Shown in pieces: positions 11,717-23,568 of a stretch of 64,000 nucleotides of DNA. The first letter of the stretch is position 1; every line of letters starts with the position of its first letter. The stretch is from Artocarpus heterophyllus (taxonomy: Eukaryota > Streptophyta > Magnoliopsida > Rosales > Moraceae), in the NCBI GenBank assembly GCA_025403435.1, contig CM046332.1, positions 5,219,596-5,283,595 of the forward strand, read 5' to 3'. The notes below the pieces were generated by a model. The model searched no databases. It had not been told where the DNA came from and worked only from the letters and a program-made list of their open reading frames with translations. The position numbers and the translations under genes are program-made.

Positions 11717-13859
11717 TGTCACGCCCTAGAGTACGGGAGGTGACATGACAGATTATTTAAATTAATTAAAAGAGAATTTAATTAAAATCTAGAGTTTAAG
11801 GGGTTAAATTAAATATAAAATATGAAAATTTAAGGAAAAACATTCATTAAAAAAAAATTATATAAATGAATAACATAGCGAGTATGGGTTCCACAAACCC
11901 ACAACTTGTACACACACATTGTATTGACAATATCATAAATACAATCACAGTCCAGGTACAAATAAAGTTAAAGTCTTACATGCCTTGATTAAATGGTACA
12001 AAAGATAAATTAATCCTTCTATTGCTCTTGAGTTCGGTCTGAAGAATCCTCTCCAAACCTGAATGGAAAACCACCTAGAGGGGGAAAATTTAAAACAAAT
12101 AAAACGTGAGCGAAAGGCTCAGTAGGACTATGTTTTATAAAATAATTTAATTTAAAGAAACAGGTCATTATTCAGGAATTATTTAAAAGAAACCTTAAAT
12201 AAATAAATAGATAAATAAATAAAAAATTTTAAGTAAAACCATTCTTACCCAGAATAGTTTACTTGGATAACCAGAAATATCATTTTCTTTTTCCTAGGCA
12301 AACCATAATAACATCACCACCGTAGTGGCCCAGCTGGGTTTCGGGACCTGCCCCCAAGGTCGATCGCTACACGACCCGATCTCTGATATGGCATCATGCC
12401 TATATGTTTAATATCATTATCATTCAAACCCAATTACCGAGTGTTGTCATTTACATTCATTATGAAGTTCATTTCAGTTCACGGTATATTAAAATATAAC
12501 CAAAAAATCCATTTTTCAAACAACCGTTGAAAGCATTTTAATAGAAATCCTTTTCAAAGCCAAATCATTTCAAAACCAGGCTACCAAAGAAATAAGGTAG
12601 AAGTCCTACCTCAATACTCATGCCAGTGCCCCACACCGTAATCCTGGTCGGCTATACGTTAGCTGCGCGGAACCACGAACGATCCTAGATACAAACTAAG
12701 TCGATCAATATCTAGCTCAAGGCATTCTATGTTACTAAATCATTTCATGATGTCATAGTGTGCCATTTGTATCTTTAAAATCATTCTATAAGGATGGAAT
12801 TTAAATCAGTGTTCAAAATAGTGAAAACGGGTGAAAATCACAAAATTTTCCATGCCTCGGTCGGCCTGCCGAACTCCCTGCTTCGGCCGACCGAACTGTA
12901 CAGTTCGGCCTACCGGAAGTTAGGTCCTGTCGGCCGGTCATTTCCCCAGGTTCGGCCTGCCGGAAGAAAGAACACTAGCCTACCGATCCCTATTCCGGCC
13001 TACCGAACTGGGAAAACCTAGAAATCCCAGCCACGGGTTTCTCGATCCCCAGAATTCAAATCTTGATTCTATCCTGTTTTTCTCAAATCCCAGGCATAGA
13101 AAATAATCATAGTTGATAGAAAAACATACTAGAACATGTTTGGACTCACTTAAACAATATTTAAACTCAAAAATCTCAAAAATCTGAAAATGAGAAATTA
13201 GGGAGAAAAATGAAAAATCTTGAATTCAATTCGTTCTTCTTGAATCTAAGCTTAGATTCTAGTTGTTCTAAGTTCATTTAACTCAAATCCAAGGTTTTCT
13301 AAGCTTAAACAAACCTAGATTTAAAAAATGCACAAAATTGAAAATTTTGGAAAAAGTTTAGAAATTTCAAAACTAACCTTGAATCAAAGCTTCAATCTGC
13401 GTTCTCGGTTGCCAAATCACAGTCCCCGAGCTTCCTCCTTGCTAACCTGAAGCTTGGATCTAAAATTGGGTCTCAAAATTTTGAGAGAGATAGAGAGAGA
13501 GAGGGTTGCCGAGAGAGATCAAGAGAGAGAGAGAGAGTGTGTCATGAAAGTGAAGAGAGAAAGAGGGAAAGAAAGAGAATAAATAGAGAAAATCGGTGGG
13601 TGAATTTTACTGTGCGAAAACCATGTGCCGCCCATGGTTTTGTAAAACGGAGTATTTTTAACATTTTACAAATTGTGTGTTTTAAAACTCAAAACATTAT
13701 TTTAAAACAATATAAAATCATTTGAATTCATCAAATTAACAAAACAACTAAAAATTCAAAATCCAACCAAATAATCTAATTAATGTTAAAACATTAATTA
13801 TGGCACACTAATTCATCATTTATATTACATTAACATTAAATAAATTTCGGGGCGTTACA
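11717..13859 (-). repeat. 3' LTR of element A
   Basis: 2143 bp; on the minus strand it starts TGTAACGCCCC and ends GACA. It contains a cluster of palindromic CGGCCTGCCGAA-type motifs (12858-13012) and a GA-rich microsatellite (about 13484-13535). It differs from the 5' LTR at many positions (for example GGGAGG versus GGGAGC near the outer end), so the insertion is not recent. The short open frames inside it (12794-13021, 13537-13725) are chance frames in LTR sequence. Confidence 0.93.
12858..13012. repeat. Palindromic CGGCCTGCCGAA-motif cluster in the element A 3' LTR
   Basis: About seven irregularly spaced variants, including TCGGCCTGCCGAAC (12861-12874), TTCGGCCGACCGAA (12882-12895), TTCGGCCTACCGGA (12904-12917), TTCGGCCTGCCGGA (from 12951) and CCGGCCTACCGAAC (near 12995). 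Spacers of roughly 8-25 bp are not conserved. Confidence 0.8.
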
Positions 13860-13872
13860 ACTCTCCACCCCT
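13860..13872 (-). other. Polypurine tract of element A
   Basis: AGGGGTGGAGAGT on the minus strand, directly next to the 3' LTR. This is the expected position and composition for priming of plus-strand DNA synthesis. Confidence 0.8.
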
Positions 13873-13906
13873 AAAAGAAATTTCGCCCTCGAAATTTACA
13901 ACTCAT

Positions 13907-15350
13907 TTAGAAACAAAACAAATGCGGATACAATTCCCACATACTAGACTGTAGCTCCCAAGTGGCTTCATCAACCCCATTATGTTGCCACATGACTTTT
14001 ACCAACGGTATCTCACGATGATGCAAACTAATCACTTTCTGGTCGATAATCTGAATCGACACTTTTTCGTACATCGTATCATCCTAAACCTGCACATCGC
14101 AAAATGAAACTATTTTACCCTGCTCAGGTGGACACTTCCTAAGCATCGACACATGAAACACATCGTGCACATGAGAAAGTTCAGGCGGAAGATCAAGCCG
14201 ATAAGCGACCACACCAACATGCTGAGTGATCTCGAACGGCCCAATATACCTCAGCGTGAGCTTTCCACTCACTCCGAACCGCATAGTTCCCTTACGAGGC
14301 GATACCCTCAAGAGAACAAAATCTCCAACCGTGAACTCTAAGGGTCTACGTCTCCTATCTGCGTAACTCTTCTGTCGACTCTAAGCTACCCTCAACCGAT
14401 CTTGAATCACCGCGACCTTCTCGTTGCTATTACGGATCTCATCCGGCCCAAGAATAACCCTATCTTCTGGCTCGGCCCAACACACAGGTGACTGACACGG
14501 TCGCCCATACAACGTCTCAAATGGTGCCATACCAATACTCACCTGATAATTGTTGTTGTATGCGAACTCCGCCAGATGCAAACATTGCATCCAATTCCTG
14601 CCGAAGTCCAATGCACAGGCACGCAACATATCCTCGAGTACCTGAATAACCCTGCTCAGACTGCCCATCAGTCTGAGGATGAAATGCCGTACCGAAGTTC
14701 AAATTCGTACCTAAAGCCTACTGAAAACTCCTCCAGTACTTAGCATTAAACCTGGTGTCTCGATCAGAGGTGATGGGCAAAGGAACTCCATGCAACCTCA
14801 CAATGTTCTACAGATACAACTCCTCGAGAACCTTCCTAGAACATGTCGACCTAAACGAAATGAAATGGATCGATTTCGTCAACCTATCGACCACGACCCA
14901 AACTGCATCATGCCACTGCTCCATCCTCGACAAACCTATGAGAAAATCCATCGTCATATGCTCCCATTTCCACCCTGGAGTAGGAAGCGGCTGAAGCTGA
15001 CCTGTAGGCTTCTGGTGCTTGGCTTTCACCTGAAGACACGTCGAACACTTGGCCACGTACTCACGAACATCTTTCTTCATGCCTCTCCACCAATACTGCC
15101 TCTTCAAATCGCGATACATCTTGGTGCTCCCCGGATGAATAGCGAACTGAGACCTATGAGCTTCGTCCAAAACGGCTTTCGTCACTTCGGTGATAGCTGG
15201 AACTGCAAGACGCTCCCAGAAGTACAACGACCCATCTGCATGCACGCTCCATTCCTCGAACTACTCCCCGTTCTGAATCCGCGACCAAATCCCCTGCAAA
15301 TGTCGATCCTGCCACTGACTTTGCTTCACCATCCAAACAAGAGCTAGAGT
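13907..15350 (-). pseudogene. Integrase with C-terminal chromodomain, element A (broken)
   Basis: Integrase inserts the element's DNA copy into the host genome. The best frame (15245-14808) shows the N-terminal zinc-binding HHCC region (H-R-S-Q-F-A-I-H, then C-S-T-C) and the start of the catalytic core (MTMDFLIGL). TSDRDTRF and HPQTDGQSE follow in later fragments. The C-terminal part (14311-14084) contains a typical gypsy GPFEI segment. The chromodomain (about 13930-14070) carries EATWELQ and ends YPHLFCF before a stop at 13907-13909. Such domains are thought to direct integration to methylated-histone chromatin, which fits an insertion in satellite DNA. Breaks include TAG codons at 14808-14810, 14381-14383 and 14084-14086, and a one-base insertion just after GQSE, at the catalytic glutamate. 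It cannot make a working integrase. Confidence 0.88.
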
Positions 15351-15368
15351 CGCTTCCACATGATACAC

Positions 15369-16724
15369 CTAAATGCGATCATAGTCTTCATGATACCGTA
15401 GCCGATACTTACTCACTGTCGCATCCTTGCTCCAGTCCTCAAAAGCCAAACAAGCGAGAATCCTTGAAGACTTCCTGCTAAACGCATCTGCGACCACATT
15501 AGCTTTCCCGGGATGATACTGGAATGCAAAATCATAATCCTCCATATACTCTACCCATCTACGCTGCCTCAAATTAAGATCCCTCTGAGTAAACAGATGC
15601 CTCAAACTTTTGTGATCGGAGAAGACCTGAAGCGACGCTCCATACAAGTAACACCCCCAAATCTTCAACGCGTAAATCGCCACCGCAAGCTCTAAATCAT
15701 GAGTAGGATAACTCCGCTCGTGAGGTCATAGCTATCTCGATCCGTACGCAACCACACGTCCATGCTGCATCAACGCGCATCCAAGTCCGTGCCCTAAAGC
15801 ATCCGCATAAACCTCATACAGCTTGTCACTGCTAGGAATAACCAACACTGGAGCGAAAGTCAACCAATTCTTCAATTCCTGAAAAGCAAGCTCACAATCT
15901 TCATTCCACTCAAACCTAACATTTTTCTTGATCAATATCGTCAATAGAGCTGTAATCTTTGAAAAATCCTTTACAATTTTCTTGTAATATCCAACAAGAC
16001 CTAAGAAGCTGTGAATCTCCGCTACATTCCTTGGTCGTTCCCACTCCAATATAGCTTCAATCTTGGATGAATCCATAGAAATACCATGCTCTGAGATAAC
16101 ATGACCCAGAAACTTGACCTCAGTTAACCAGAACTCACACTTTTCCCTCTTAGCATACAACTGGTGCTCCCGCAGAGTCTGAAGCACGATCCGGAGATGC
16201 TGCTCATGCTCCTCCCAAGTCTTAGAATACACAAGAATATCATCGATGAAAACGATCATGAACTGATCCAGATACGGCCTAAATATCCTGTTCATCAAAT
16301 CCATAAAAACTGCCGGAGCATTCGTCAACCCAAACGACATGACCAAAAACTCAAAGTGCCCATACCGAGTCCTAAAAGCTGTCTTGGGAATATCCTCTTC
16401 CTTAATCCTGAGCTGATGATAACCCGACCGCAAATCGATCTTTAAGAAATACCGCGAACCTCCCAGCTGATCAAACAACTCATCAATCCTAGGCAAGGGA
16501 TACTTGTTCTTCACCGTAACACGATTTAGCTGCCGATAATCCACACACAACCTGAGAGTCCCATCATGCTTCTTAGCAAACAAAACCGGTGCTCCCCAAG
16601 GAGATGTGCTGTTCTGAATATACCCTTTATCAGCAAGCTTCTGAAGTTGCTTCCTCAATTCTTTCATTTCTACCGGTGCCATCCGATAAGGTGCCATAGA
16701 AATCGGTGTTGTCCCCAGAAACAA
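15369..16724 (-). pseudogene. Reverse transcriptase and RNase H, element A (interrupted)
   Basis: The 330-codon open frame 16724-15732 covers nearly the whole reverse transcriptase: SPWGAPVLF at residues 41-49, KIDL at 95-98, FGLTNAP at 131-137 and FIDDILVYS at 159-167. The three catalytic aspartates (97, 161, 162) are all present. The start of RNase H follows ([11 protein letters not shown]). A TAG at 15732-15734 ends the frame where copy B keeps CAG. A further stop shared by both copies follows directly. The rest of RNase H continues in 15683-15369 ([25 protein letters not shown]), which ends at another TAG shared by both copies. The reverse transcriptase core is the best preserved protein segment of this element. 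Confidence 0.9.
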
Positions 16725-16742
16725 CTCGATACCAAACTCAAT

Positions 16743-17440
16743 CTACCAATGCGATGGTAATCCTGGCAACTCATCGAGGAAGACATCCTCAAACTCATCA
16801 ACTACCGAAATCGCTACACTGCCACTCGAAACATAGGGCTCGCAATCTAGGTTGGCAAGAAAAGCACAACAACCTAGATTCCTTCGTCCTCCTAGACACG
16901 ACTTCATGAGACGCTCACTCATTAACCAATCACCAACACCCTGGTAAGTGATCACCGTCCCCCTATTAGACACTAGGGTCACTTTTCTAAGTTGGCAGTG
17001 CATGACTGCACTATACCTGGACAACCAGTCCATCCTTAAAATTACATCATAAGAGCTCATGTGGAGTATAATCAAATCACTTTTCAAAATCTCATCCCCA
17101 ATCTTTATTTTACAGGATTTACACATACAATTTACACACACCCGCCCTAAGCGAGAAGTTATGACTAGGGGTTCATTAAACTCTTCTACCTCTAATCCCA
17201 AGGCATGTACAAAAGAACTCAAAATAAGAGAATGAGAGGCACCGGTACCAAATAAAACTGCGAGCTAATGATTTAGAAACCAATATCATACCATCGACAA
17301 CCGCGTTACCAGTCTGAGAATCTGACCCTCCAGATGCCATTGCATGAACCTGCACTGGCGCCTTTCCTTTCCCTCTACCTGACATTGCTGGGTCCCAGAT
17401 TATTCTACCGATACTGCTGAGATGGAGACGACTGCACACT
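16743..17440 (-). pseudogene. Aspartic protease region, element A (active site lost)
   Basis: This is the retropepsin-like protease that cleaves the Gag-Pol polyprotein. Copy B keeps the active-site sequence LFDTGASHS. Here the aspartate codon is changed to glycine (17247-17249, FGTGAS), and one extra base near 17257-17262 shifts the frame. The downstream part remains recognisable (YDVILRMDWLSRY, where copy B has GMDWL). A stop at 16743-16745 separates this segment from reverse transcriptase; copy B has a glutamate codon there. That change is a transversion, unlike most other nonsense changes in the window. Confidence 0.85.
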
Positions 17441-17441
17441 A

Positions 17442-18490
17442 GCTGTACTCAGCACTCGATACTGAGGGACGCTGCGCTGGAAATGCTACGGTTGCTGCCC
17501 CCGTGCCAGATATGAGAATTGCTGAGGAGAGAACTGGGGATACTGCAACACGGGTACTGCGGAGGCAGAGGTAGGGTCTGAGGCTAAGATGAACGACTGG
17601 CATCCTCCCCGGTCTGAGATCCAAGATGAGCACTCCTGATCGAGCAATTCCTCTTGATGTGCCCGGGTTGCTGACAGAAATGACAATGGAAGCTGTAGGG
17701 ATTGCTACGCCCTCTGCCAGACGAACTGCTGCTACCACTAGTCGCGCCACCATGCTTGCCTTTCCCTGAAGTTGGACGACTACTGGTGCTCTTCCTGCCA
17801 CTCCTCTACGGTCCTCCTGAAGCCTTGGCTCGGTCCTCGCAATACTGCACATAATCATTCTCCACAGAGATCGCCAACGACACAAGCTCTCCGAAACTCC
17901 TAAGCCGTAGAGCAAACAACTGCCGCCGAATAGGAGCCTTGAGCCCTTCTTGAAACTTAATACATTTCTCATGCTCCGATGCCACCGCTGATGGAGCAAA
18001 CTTAGCCAACTCTTCAAACTTTGCCTCATACTCCCGAACTAACAGATCACCTTGCTGCAACCTGTAGAACTCAGCTGCCTTCTGATCTCTATATCCCTGT
18101 GAAAAATATCGATCATAGAATAGCTCCTCAAACCTGTCCCAACAGATATCACCACCGCTCTCCAGATGCGTAGCCTGCTTCCACCATGTGTTAGCGCCAC
18201 CCTCGAGCTTATATGCAGCAAACTCCACACGATACTCCTCAGGCACACCAAGAGTATCCAAATGCTTCAGGATCAAATCCAAGCAATATTCTGCTAACTA
18301 CGGATCCCCATTGCCATCAAAAGTCAGAATAGACGCCTATCAAAATTCCTTAAAGTATGCATGCACCAACATCAGAATCTTCTGGTCTAGCCCTGGCTGC
18401 CATCTGCTGGAAAGCCGCAAACATAGACCTCATCATGCTCTCATCATTCCCAAACTCGACGTTAGTAGTCGAACGACGTCTAGGTGCCAT
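17442..18490 (-). pseudogene. Gag, element A (broken)
   Basis: Gag forms the virus-like particle that packages the element's RNA. The likely start codon is at 18490-18488 (MAPRRRS), downstream of the primer-binding site. The core capsid-like domain lies at 18282-17806 (YKLEGGANTWWKQ, RFEELFYDRYF, QGDLLVREYEAKFEEL). A zinc knuckle of the form C-x2-C-x4-H-x4-C lies at 17685-17644 (CHFCQQPGHIKRNC). Breaks: frame loss between about 18360 and 18300, a TAG at 18298-18300 where copy B has CAG, and a TAG at 17806-17808 shared with copy B. The overlapping long frame 18029-17439 is out of register with these domains and is a shadow. Confidence 0.87.
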
Positions 18491-18580
18491 TCTCTCACTA
18501 CTGAAAACAAAATTTGGACTGTCAGAGGTATTTCATTGTCAAACCTATGTATGCACAATTCCCAAGGTTCATAACCTTGA

Positions 18581-18592
18581 GCTCTGATACCA
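18581..18592 (-). other. Primer-binding site of element A (initiator Met tRNA)
   Basis: TGGTATCAGAGC on the minus strand, three bases inside the 5' LTR. It is the common complement of the 3' end of plant initiator methionine tRNA, which primes reverse transcription. Confidence 0.92.
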
Positions 18593-18595
18593 TTC

Positions 18596-20774
18596 TGTCA
18601 TGCCCTGGAGTACGGGAGCTGATGTGGTAGATTATTTAAATTAATTAAAAGAGAATTTAATTAAAATCCAGAGTTTAAGGGGTTAAATTAAATAAAAAAT
18701 ATGAAAATTTAAGGAAAACCATTCATAAAAAAAAATTTATATAAATGAATAACATAGCGAGTATGGGTTCCACAAACCCACAACTTGTGCACACACATGG
18801 TATTGACAATATCATAAATACAATCACAGTCCAGGTACAAATAAAGTTAAAGTCTTACATGCCTTGATTAAATGGTACAAAAGATAAATTAATCCTTCTA
18901 TTGCTCCTGAGTTCAGTTCGAAGAATCCTCTCTAAACCTAAATGGAAAACCACCTAGAGGGGGAAAATTTAAAACAAATAAAACGTGAGCGAAAGGCTCA
19001 ATAGGACTATGTTTTATAAAAAAATTTAATTTAAAAAAACAAGTCATTATTCAGGAATTATTTAAAAGAAACCTTGAATAAATAAATAGATAAATAAATA
19101 AACAATTTTAAGTAAAACCATTCTTACCCATAACAGTTTACTTGGATAACCAGAAATATCATTTGCTTTTTCCTAGGCAAACCATAATAACATCACCACC
19201 ACAGTGGCCCAGCTGGGTTTTGAGACCTGCCCCAAGGTCGATCGCTACATGACCCGATCTCTGATATGCCATCATGCCTATATGTTTAATATCATTATCA
19301 TTCAAACCCAATTACCGAGTGTTGTCATTTAAATTCATTATGAAGTTCATTTCAGTTCACGGTATATTAAAATATAACCAAAAAATCCATTTTTCAAACA
19401 ACCGTTGAAAGCATTTTAATAGAAATCCTTTTCAAAGCCAAATCATTTCAAAGATAGGCTACCAAAGAAATGGGGTAGAAGTCCTACCTCAATACTCGTG
19501 CTGGTGCCCCACACCTGAAATCTCAGTCCGCTATACGTTTGCTCCGTGGAACCACGAATGATCCTAGATACAAACTAAGTCGATCAATATCTAGTTTAAG
19601 ACATTCTATGTTACTAAATCATTTCATGATGTCCTAGTGTGCCATTTGTATCTTTAAAATCATTCTATAAGGTTGGAATTTAAATCAGGGTTCCAAATAG
19701 TGAAAACGGGTGAAAATCACAAAATTTTCCATGCCTCGGTAGGCCTGTCGGACTCCCTGCTTCAGCCGGCTGAACTGTACAGTTTGGCCTGCCGGAAGTC
19801 AGGTCCGGTGGGCCGGTCATTTCCCCAGGTTCGGCCTACAGGACAGAAGAACACCGGCCTGCCGATCCCTATTCTGGCCTGTCGATCCCTATTCTGCCCT
19901 GCCGAATAGGCAGTTCGGCCTGCCAAACTGGGAAAACCCAAAATTCCAGCCACGGGTTTCTCGATCCCCAAAATTCAAATCTTGATTCTAACCTGTTTTT
20001 CTCAAATCCCAGGCATAAAAAATAATCATAGTTGATAGAAAAACATACTAGAACATGTTTGGACTCACTTAAACAAGGTTTAAACTCAAAAATCTCAAAA
20101 ATCTAAAAATGAGAAAATAGGGAGAAAAATGAAAAATCTTGAATTCAATCCTTTTTCTTCAATCTAAGCTTAGATTCTAGTTGTTCTAAGTTCATTTAAC
20201 TCAAATCCAAGGTGTTCTAAGCTTAAACAAACCTAGATTTCAAAAATGCACAAAATTGAAAATTTTCAAAAAAGTTTAGAAATTTCGAAACTGACCTCGA
20301 ATCGAAGCTTCAATCCGCGTTCTCGGTTGCCGAATCACGTCCCCGAGCTTCCTCCTTGCTAACCCGAAGCTTGGATTCAAAATTGGGTTTCAAAATTTTG
20401 AGAGAGATAGAGAGAGAGGGTTGCCAAGAGAGATCAAGAGAGAGAGAGTGTGTGTGTCGTGAGAGTGAAGAGAGAAAGAGGGAGAGAAAGAGAATAAATA
20501 GAGAAAATCGGTGGGCGGTTTTTACTGTGCGAAAACCATGTGCCGCCAACAGTTTTGTAAAATGAAGTATTTTTAACATTTTACAAATTGTGTGTTTTAA
20601 AACTCAAAACATTATTTTAAAACAATATGAAATCATTTGAATTCATCAAATTAACAAAACAACCAAAAATTCAAAATCCAACCAAATAATTTAATTAAAG
20701 TTAAAACATTAATTATGGCACACTAATTCATCATTTATATTCCATTAACATTAAATAAATTTTGGGGCGTTACA
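18596..20774 (-). repeat. 5' LTR of element A
   Basis: 2179 bp with the same termini as the 3' LTR and ending next to the GGACA duplication. It shares diagnostic variants with the 5' LTR of element B (58235-60380), such as GGGAGCTGATGTGG and GCCGCCAACAG, which the two 3' LTRs lack. It carries a palindromic-motif cluster (19736-19935) and a GA-rich microsatellite near 20400-20455. Confidence 0.93.
19736..19935. repeat. Palindromic CGGCCTGCCGAA-motif cluster in the element A 5' LTR
   Basis: Variants include TTTGGCCTGCCGGA, TTCGGCCTACAGGA, CCGGCCTGCCGAT, TGGCCTGTCGAT, TGCCCTGCCGAAT and TTCGGCCTGCCAAAC. It has more units than the 3' LTR cluster, so the number of units changes between LTRs of one element. 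Confidence 0.8.
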
Positions 20775-20779
20775 GGACA
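20775..20779. repeat. Target-site duplication GGACA, right (element A)
   Basis: Exact repeat of 11712-11716 directly after the LTR end GTTACA. Satellite continues with GGTCC. Confidence 0.92.
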
Positions 20780-23568
20780 GGTCCAAGATATGGCCAACCA
20801 GGTCCAGGACGAAGAGTCCAACCAGGCTACGACCGAGACCCAAGGTCTAGGACGAAGAGTCCAACCAGGTCCGAGAAGGTTACAGCCGACTAGAGAGGCC
20901 AAGTCCAGGCTACGGCCGACCAGGTCTAGGACAAAGAGTCCAACCAGGCTACGACCGAGACCGAAGATCTAGGATGAAGAGACCGACCAGGTCCAAGAAG
21001 GTTATGGCCGACTAGAGAGGACAGGTCCAACCTATGGCTGACCAGGTCCAGGATGATGAGTCTAACCAGGCTACGACCAAGACCCAAGGTCCAGGACGAA
21101 GTGTCCAACCAGGTCCGAGAAGGTTACGGCTGACCAGAGAAGGCCAGGTCCAGGCTACGGCCCACCAGGTGCAGGATGAAGAGTCCAACCAGGCTACGAC
21201 CGGGACCCAAGGTCCAGGACGAAGAGTCCGACCAAGTCCAAGAATGTTACGGCCGACCAGAGAGGCCAGGTCTAGGATGAAGAGCCCAACCAGGCTACGA
21301 CCGAGACCCAAGGTCCAAGATGAAGAGTCCGACCAGGTCTGAGAAGGTTACAGCCGACCAGAGAGGCCATGTCCAGGCTACGGCCGACCAGGTCCATGAC
21401 GATGAGTCCAACTAGGCTACCACCGATATCCAAGGTCCAAGATGAAGAGTTTGACTAAGTCAGAGAAGGTTAAGGCTGACCAGAGAGGCCAGGCCCAGGC
21501 TATGGCCGACCAGGTCTAGGACGAAGAGTCCAACCATGCTACGATAGAGACTCAAGGTCCAGGAAAAAAGTGTCCAACCAAGTCTGAGAAGGTTATAGCC
21601 GACAAGAGAGGCCAGTCCAGGGTACGACCGAGCAGGTCCAGGATGAAGAGTCCAATCAGGCCACGACATAGACCCAAGGTCCAAGACAAAGAGTCCGACC
21701 TGGTCCGAGAAGGTTACAGTTGACCAGAGAGGCCAGGTCCAGGCTACGAACGACCAGTTCCAGGCTACAGACGACCATGTCCATGACGATGAGTCCAACC
21801 AGGCTACGACCGAGACCTAAGGTCCAAGATGAAGAGTTCGACAAAGACGAAGAAGGTTACGGCCAACGAGAGAGGCCAGGTCCAGGCTACGTCTGACCAG
21901 GTCTACGACGAAGAGTGCAGCTAGGCTGCGTCTGAGACCCAAAGTCCAGGACAAGAGTCTGACTATGTCTGAGAAGGTTACGGCCGACTAGAGAAGACCA
22001 GGTCCAGGCTACGGCCGACCAGGTGCTCGACAAAGAGTCAAACCGAGCTACGGCCGAGACCCAAGGTCCAAGACGAAGAGTCCGACCAGGTCTGAGAAGG
22101 TTACGGCTGACCAGAGAGGCTAGGTCCAGGCTACAGTCGACCAGGTCCTGGACGAAGACTCTAGCCATGCTATAACTAAGACTCAATGTCCAACCAGGTC
22201 CGAGAATGTTACGACCGACCAGAGAGGCCAAGTCCTAGATGAAGAGTCCAACCAGGCTACGACCAAGACCCAAGGTCTGGGACGAAGAGTCCGACCAGGT
22301 CTGAGAAGGTTACAGCCGACAAGAGAGGCCAGGTCCAGGGTACGACTGACCAGGTCTAGGATGAAGAGTCCAACCAGGCTATGACCGAGACCCAAGGTCC
22401 AGGACAAAGAGTCCGACCAGGTCCGAGAAGGTTATGGCCGACCAGAGAGGCCAGGTCCAGGCTACGACTGACCAAGTCTAGGACGAAGAGTCCAACCAGG
22501 CTACGACCAAGACCCAAGGTCCAGGACAAAGAGTCCAACCAGGTCTGAGAAGGTTATGGCCGACCAGAGAGGCCAGGTCCAGGCTACAGCCGACCAGGTC
22601 TAGGACGAAGAGTCCAACCAGGCTACGACCGAGACCCAAGGTCCAGGACGAAGAGTCCGACCAGGTTCGAGAAGGTTACGGCCAACCCGAGAGTCTATGT
22701 CCAGGCTACGACCGACCATGTCCTAGACAAAGAGTCCAACTAGGCACGGATCGAGACCCAAGGACCGGGACAAAGTGTCCGACCAGGTCTGAGAAGGTTA
22801 CGGCCGACCAGAGGTGGCCAGGTCCAGGCTACGGCTGACCAGGTCTAGGACGAAGAGTCCAACCAGGCTATGACTAGGACCCAAGGTCTACGACGAAGAG
22901 TCCGACCAGGACCGAGAAGGTTACGGCCGACCAGAGAGACCCATGATCCAGGATGAAGAGTTCAACCAGGCTTGAGAAGGTTACGGCCGACCAGAGAGGC
23001 CAGGTCCAGGCTACAGCCATCCAAGTCGATGGCAAAGAGTCCAACCATGCTACAATGGAGACCCAAGGTCCAAAACAAAGAGTCCGACCAGGTCCGAGGA
23101 TGTTATGACCGACCTGAGTGGCCAGGTTCAGGCTACAGCCAACCAGGTCTAGGACGAAGGGTCCAACCAGGCTTCGATTGAAGCCCAAGGTCCAGGACAA
23201 AGAGTCCAACTAGGTCTAAGAAGGTTACGGTCAACCAGAGAGGCCAAGTCTAGGGTACGATCGAGCAGGTCCAGGGCGAAGAGTCCAACCATGCTACGAC
23301 CAAGACCCAAGGTCCAAGACGAAGAGTCTGACCATGTCTGAGAAGGTTATGGCCGACCAGAGAGGCCAGGTCCAGGCTACGGCCGACCAGGTCCAAGCTA
23401 CGGCCGACCAAGTCCAGGACGAAGAGTCCAACAGGCTACGATCGAGACCCAATGTCCATGACGAGGTGTTTGACTAGGGCAGAGAAGGTTACGGCTGACC
23501 AGAAAGACCAAGTCTAGGCTACGGCCGAACAGGTCCTGGAGGAAGAGTCCAACCAGGCTACGATCGAG
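20780..23568 (+). repeat. 122-bp satellite array, segment 3
   Basis: About 2.8 kb, including some of the cleanest monomers in the window. The landmark GAGTCC lies at 22409, 22531 and 22653, exactly 122 bp apart, so 22409-22530 and 22531-22652 can serve as reference monomers. Each monomer divides into five blocks of 34, 21, 24, 19 and 24 bp that mostly start with AGGTCC or AGGCTACG. The two 24-bp blocks are nearly identical (AGGTCCAGGACGAAGAGTCC plus RACC). No gene is seen. Confidence 0.96.

Larger units (their letters stand above)
11717..20774 (-). mobile_element. Ty3/gypsy chromovirus (Tekay-like), element A, full length but inactive
   Basis: A 9.06-kb element read on the minus strand: 5' LTR (18596-20774), initiator-methionine primer-binding site, gag with zinc knuckle, protease, reverse transcriptase, RNase H, integrase with C-terminal chromodomain, polypurine tract and 3' LTR (11717-13859). 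The 5-bp duplication GGACA flanks it. The domain order with RT before integrase defines Ty3/gypsy. The EATWELQ and YPHLF residues of the chromodomain, together with LTRs of about 2.2 kb, suggest the Tekay (Del) lineage. Many stops and frameshifts make it a pseudo-element. Element B at 52411-60380 is the duplicated copy. Confidence 0.93.

Noticed and set aside
13484..13535. GA-rich microsatellites in the LTRs as separate regulatory features
   Set aside because: They are present in all copies of one LTR family and are simple-sequence expansions. No evidence of function, so they are only mentioned within the LTR entries.
14790..15347. 185-codon plus-strand frame (and similar plus-strand frames at 18188-18574 and 57827-58213)
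   Set aside because: They lie antisense to clear integrase and gag domains on the minus strand and show no domain of their own.
17439..18029. 196-codon minus-strand frame in element A and its 267-codon counterpart at 57087-57890
   Set aside because: They overlap gag in a different register and contain none of its motifs. They are open only because CG-rich gag lacks stops in that frame.
18581..18592. tRNA gene suggested by the initiator-methionine tRNA match
   Set aside because: Only 12 bases match and they sit next to an LTR, so it is a primer-binding site. No cloverleaf-length tRNA sequence was seen anywhere in the window.
20775..23568. Telomeric or rDNA spacer identity for the satellite
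   Set aside because: No TTTAGGG arrays and no recognisable rRNA gene sequence were seen next to any array. Chromosomal position cannot be decided from the sequence.
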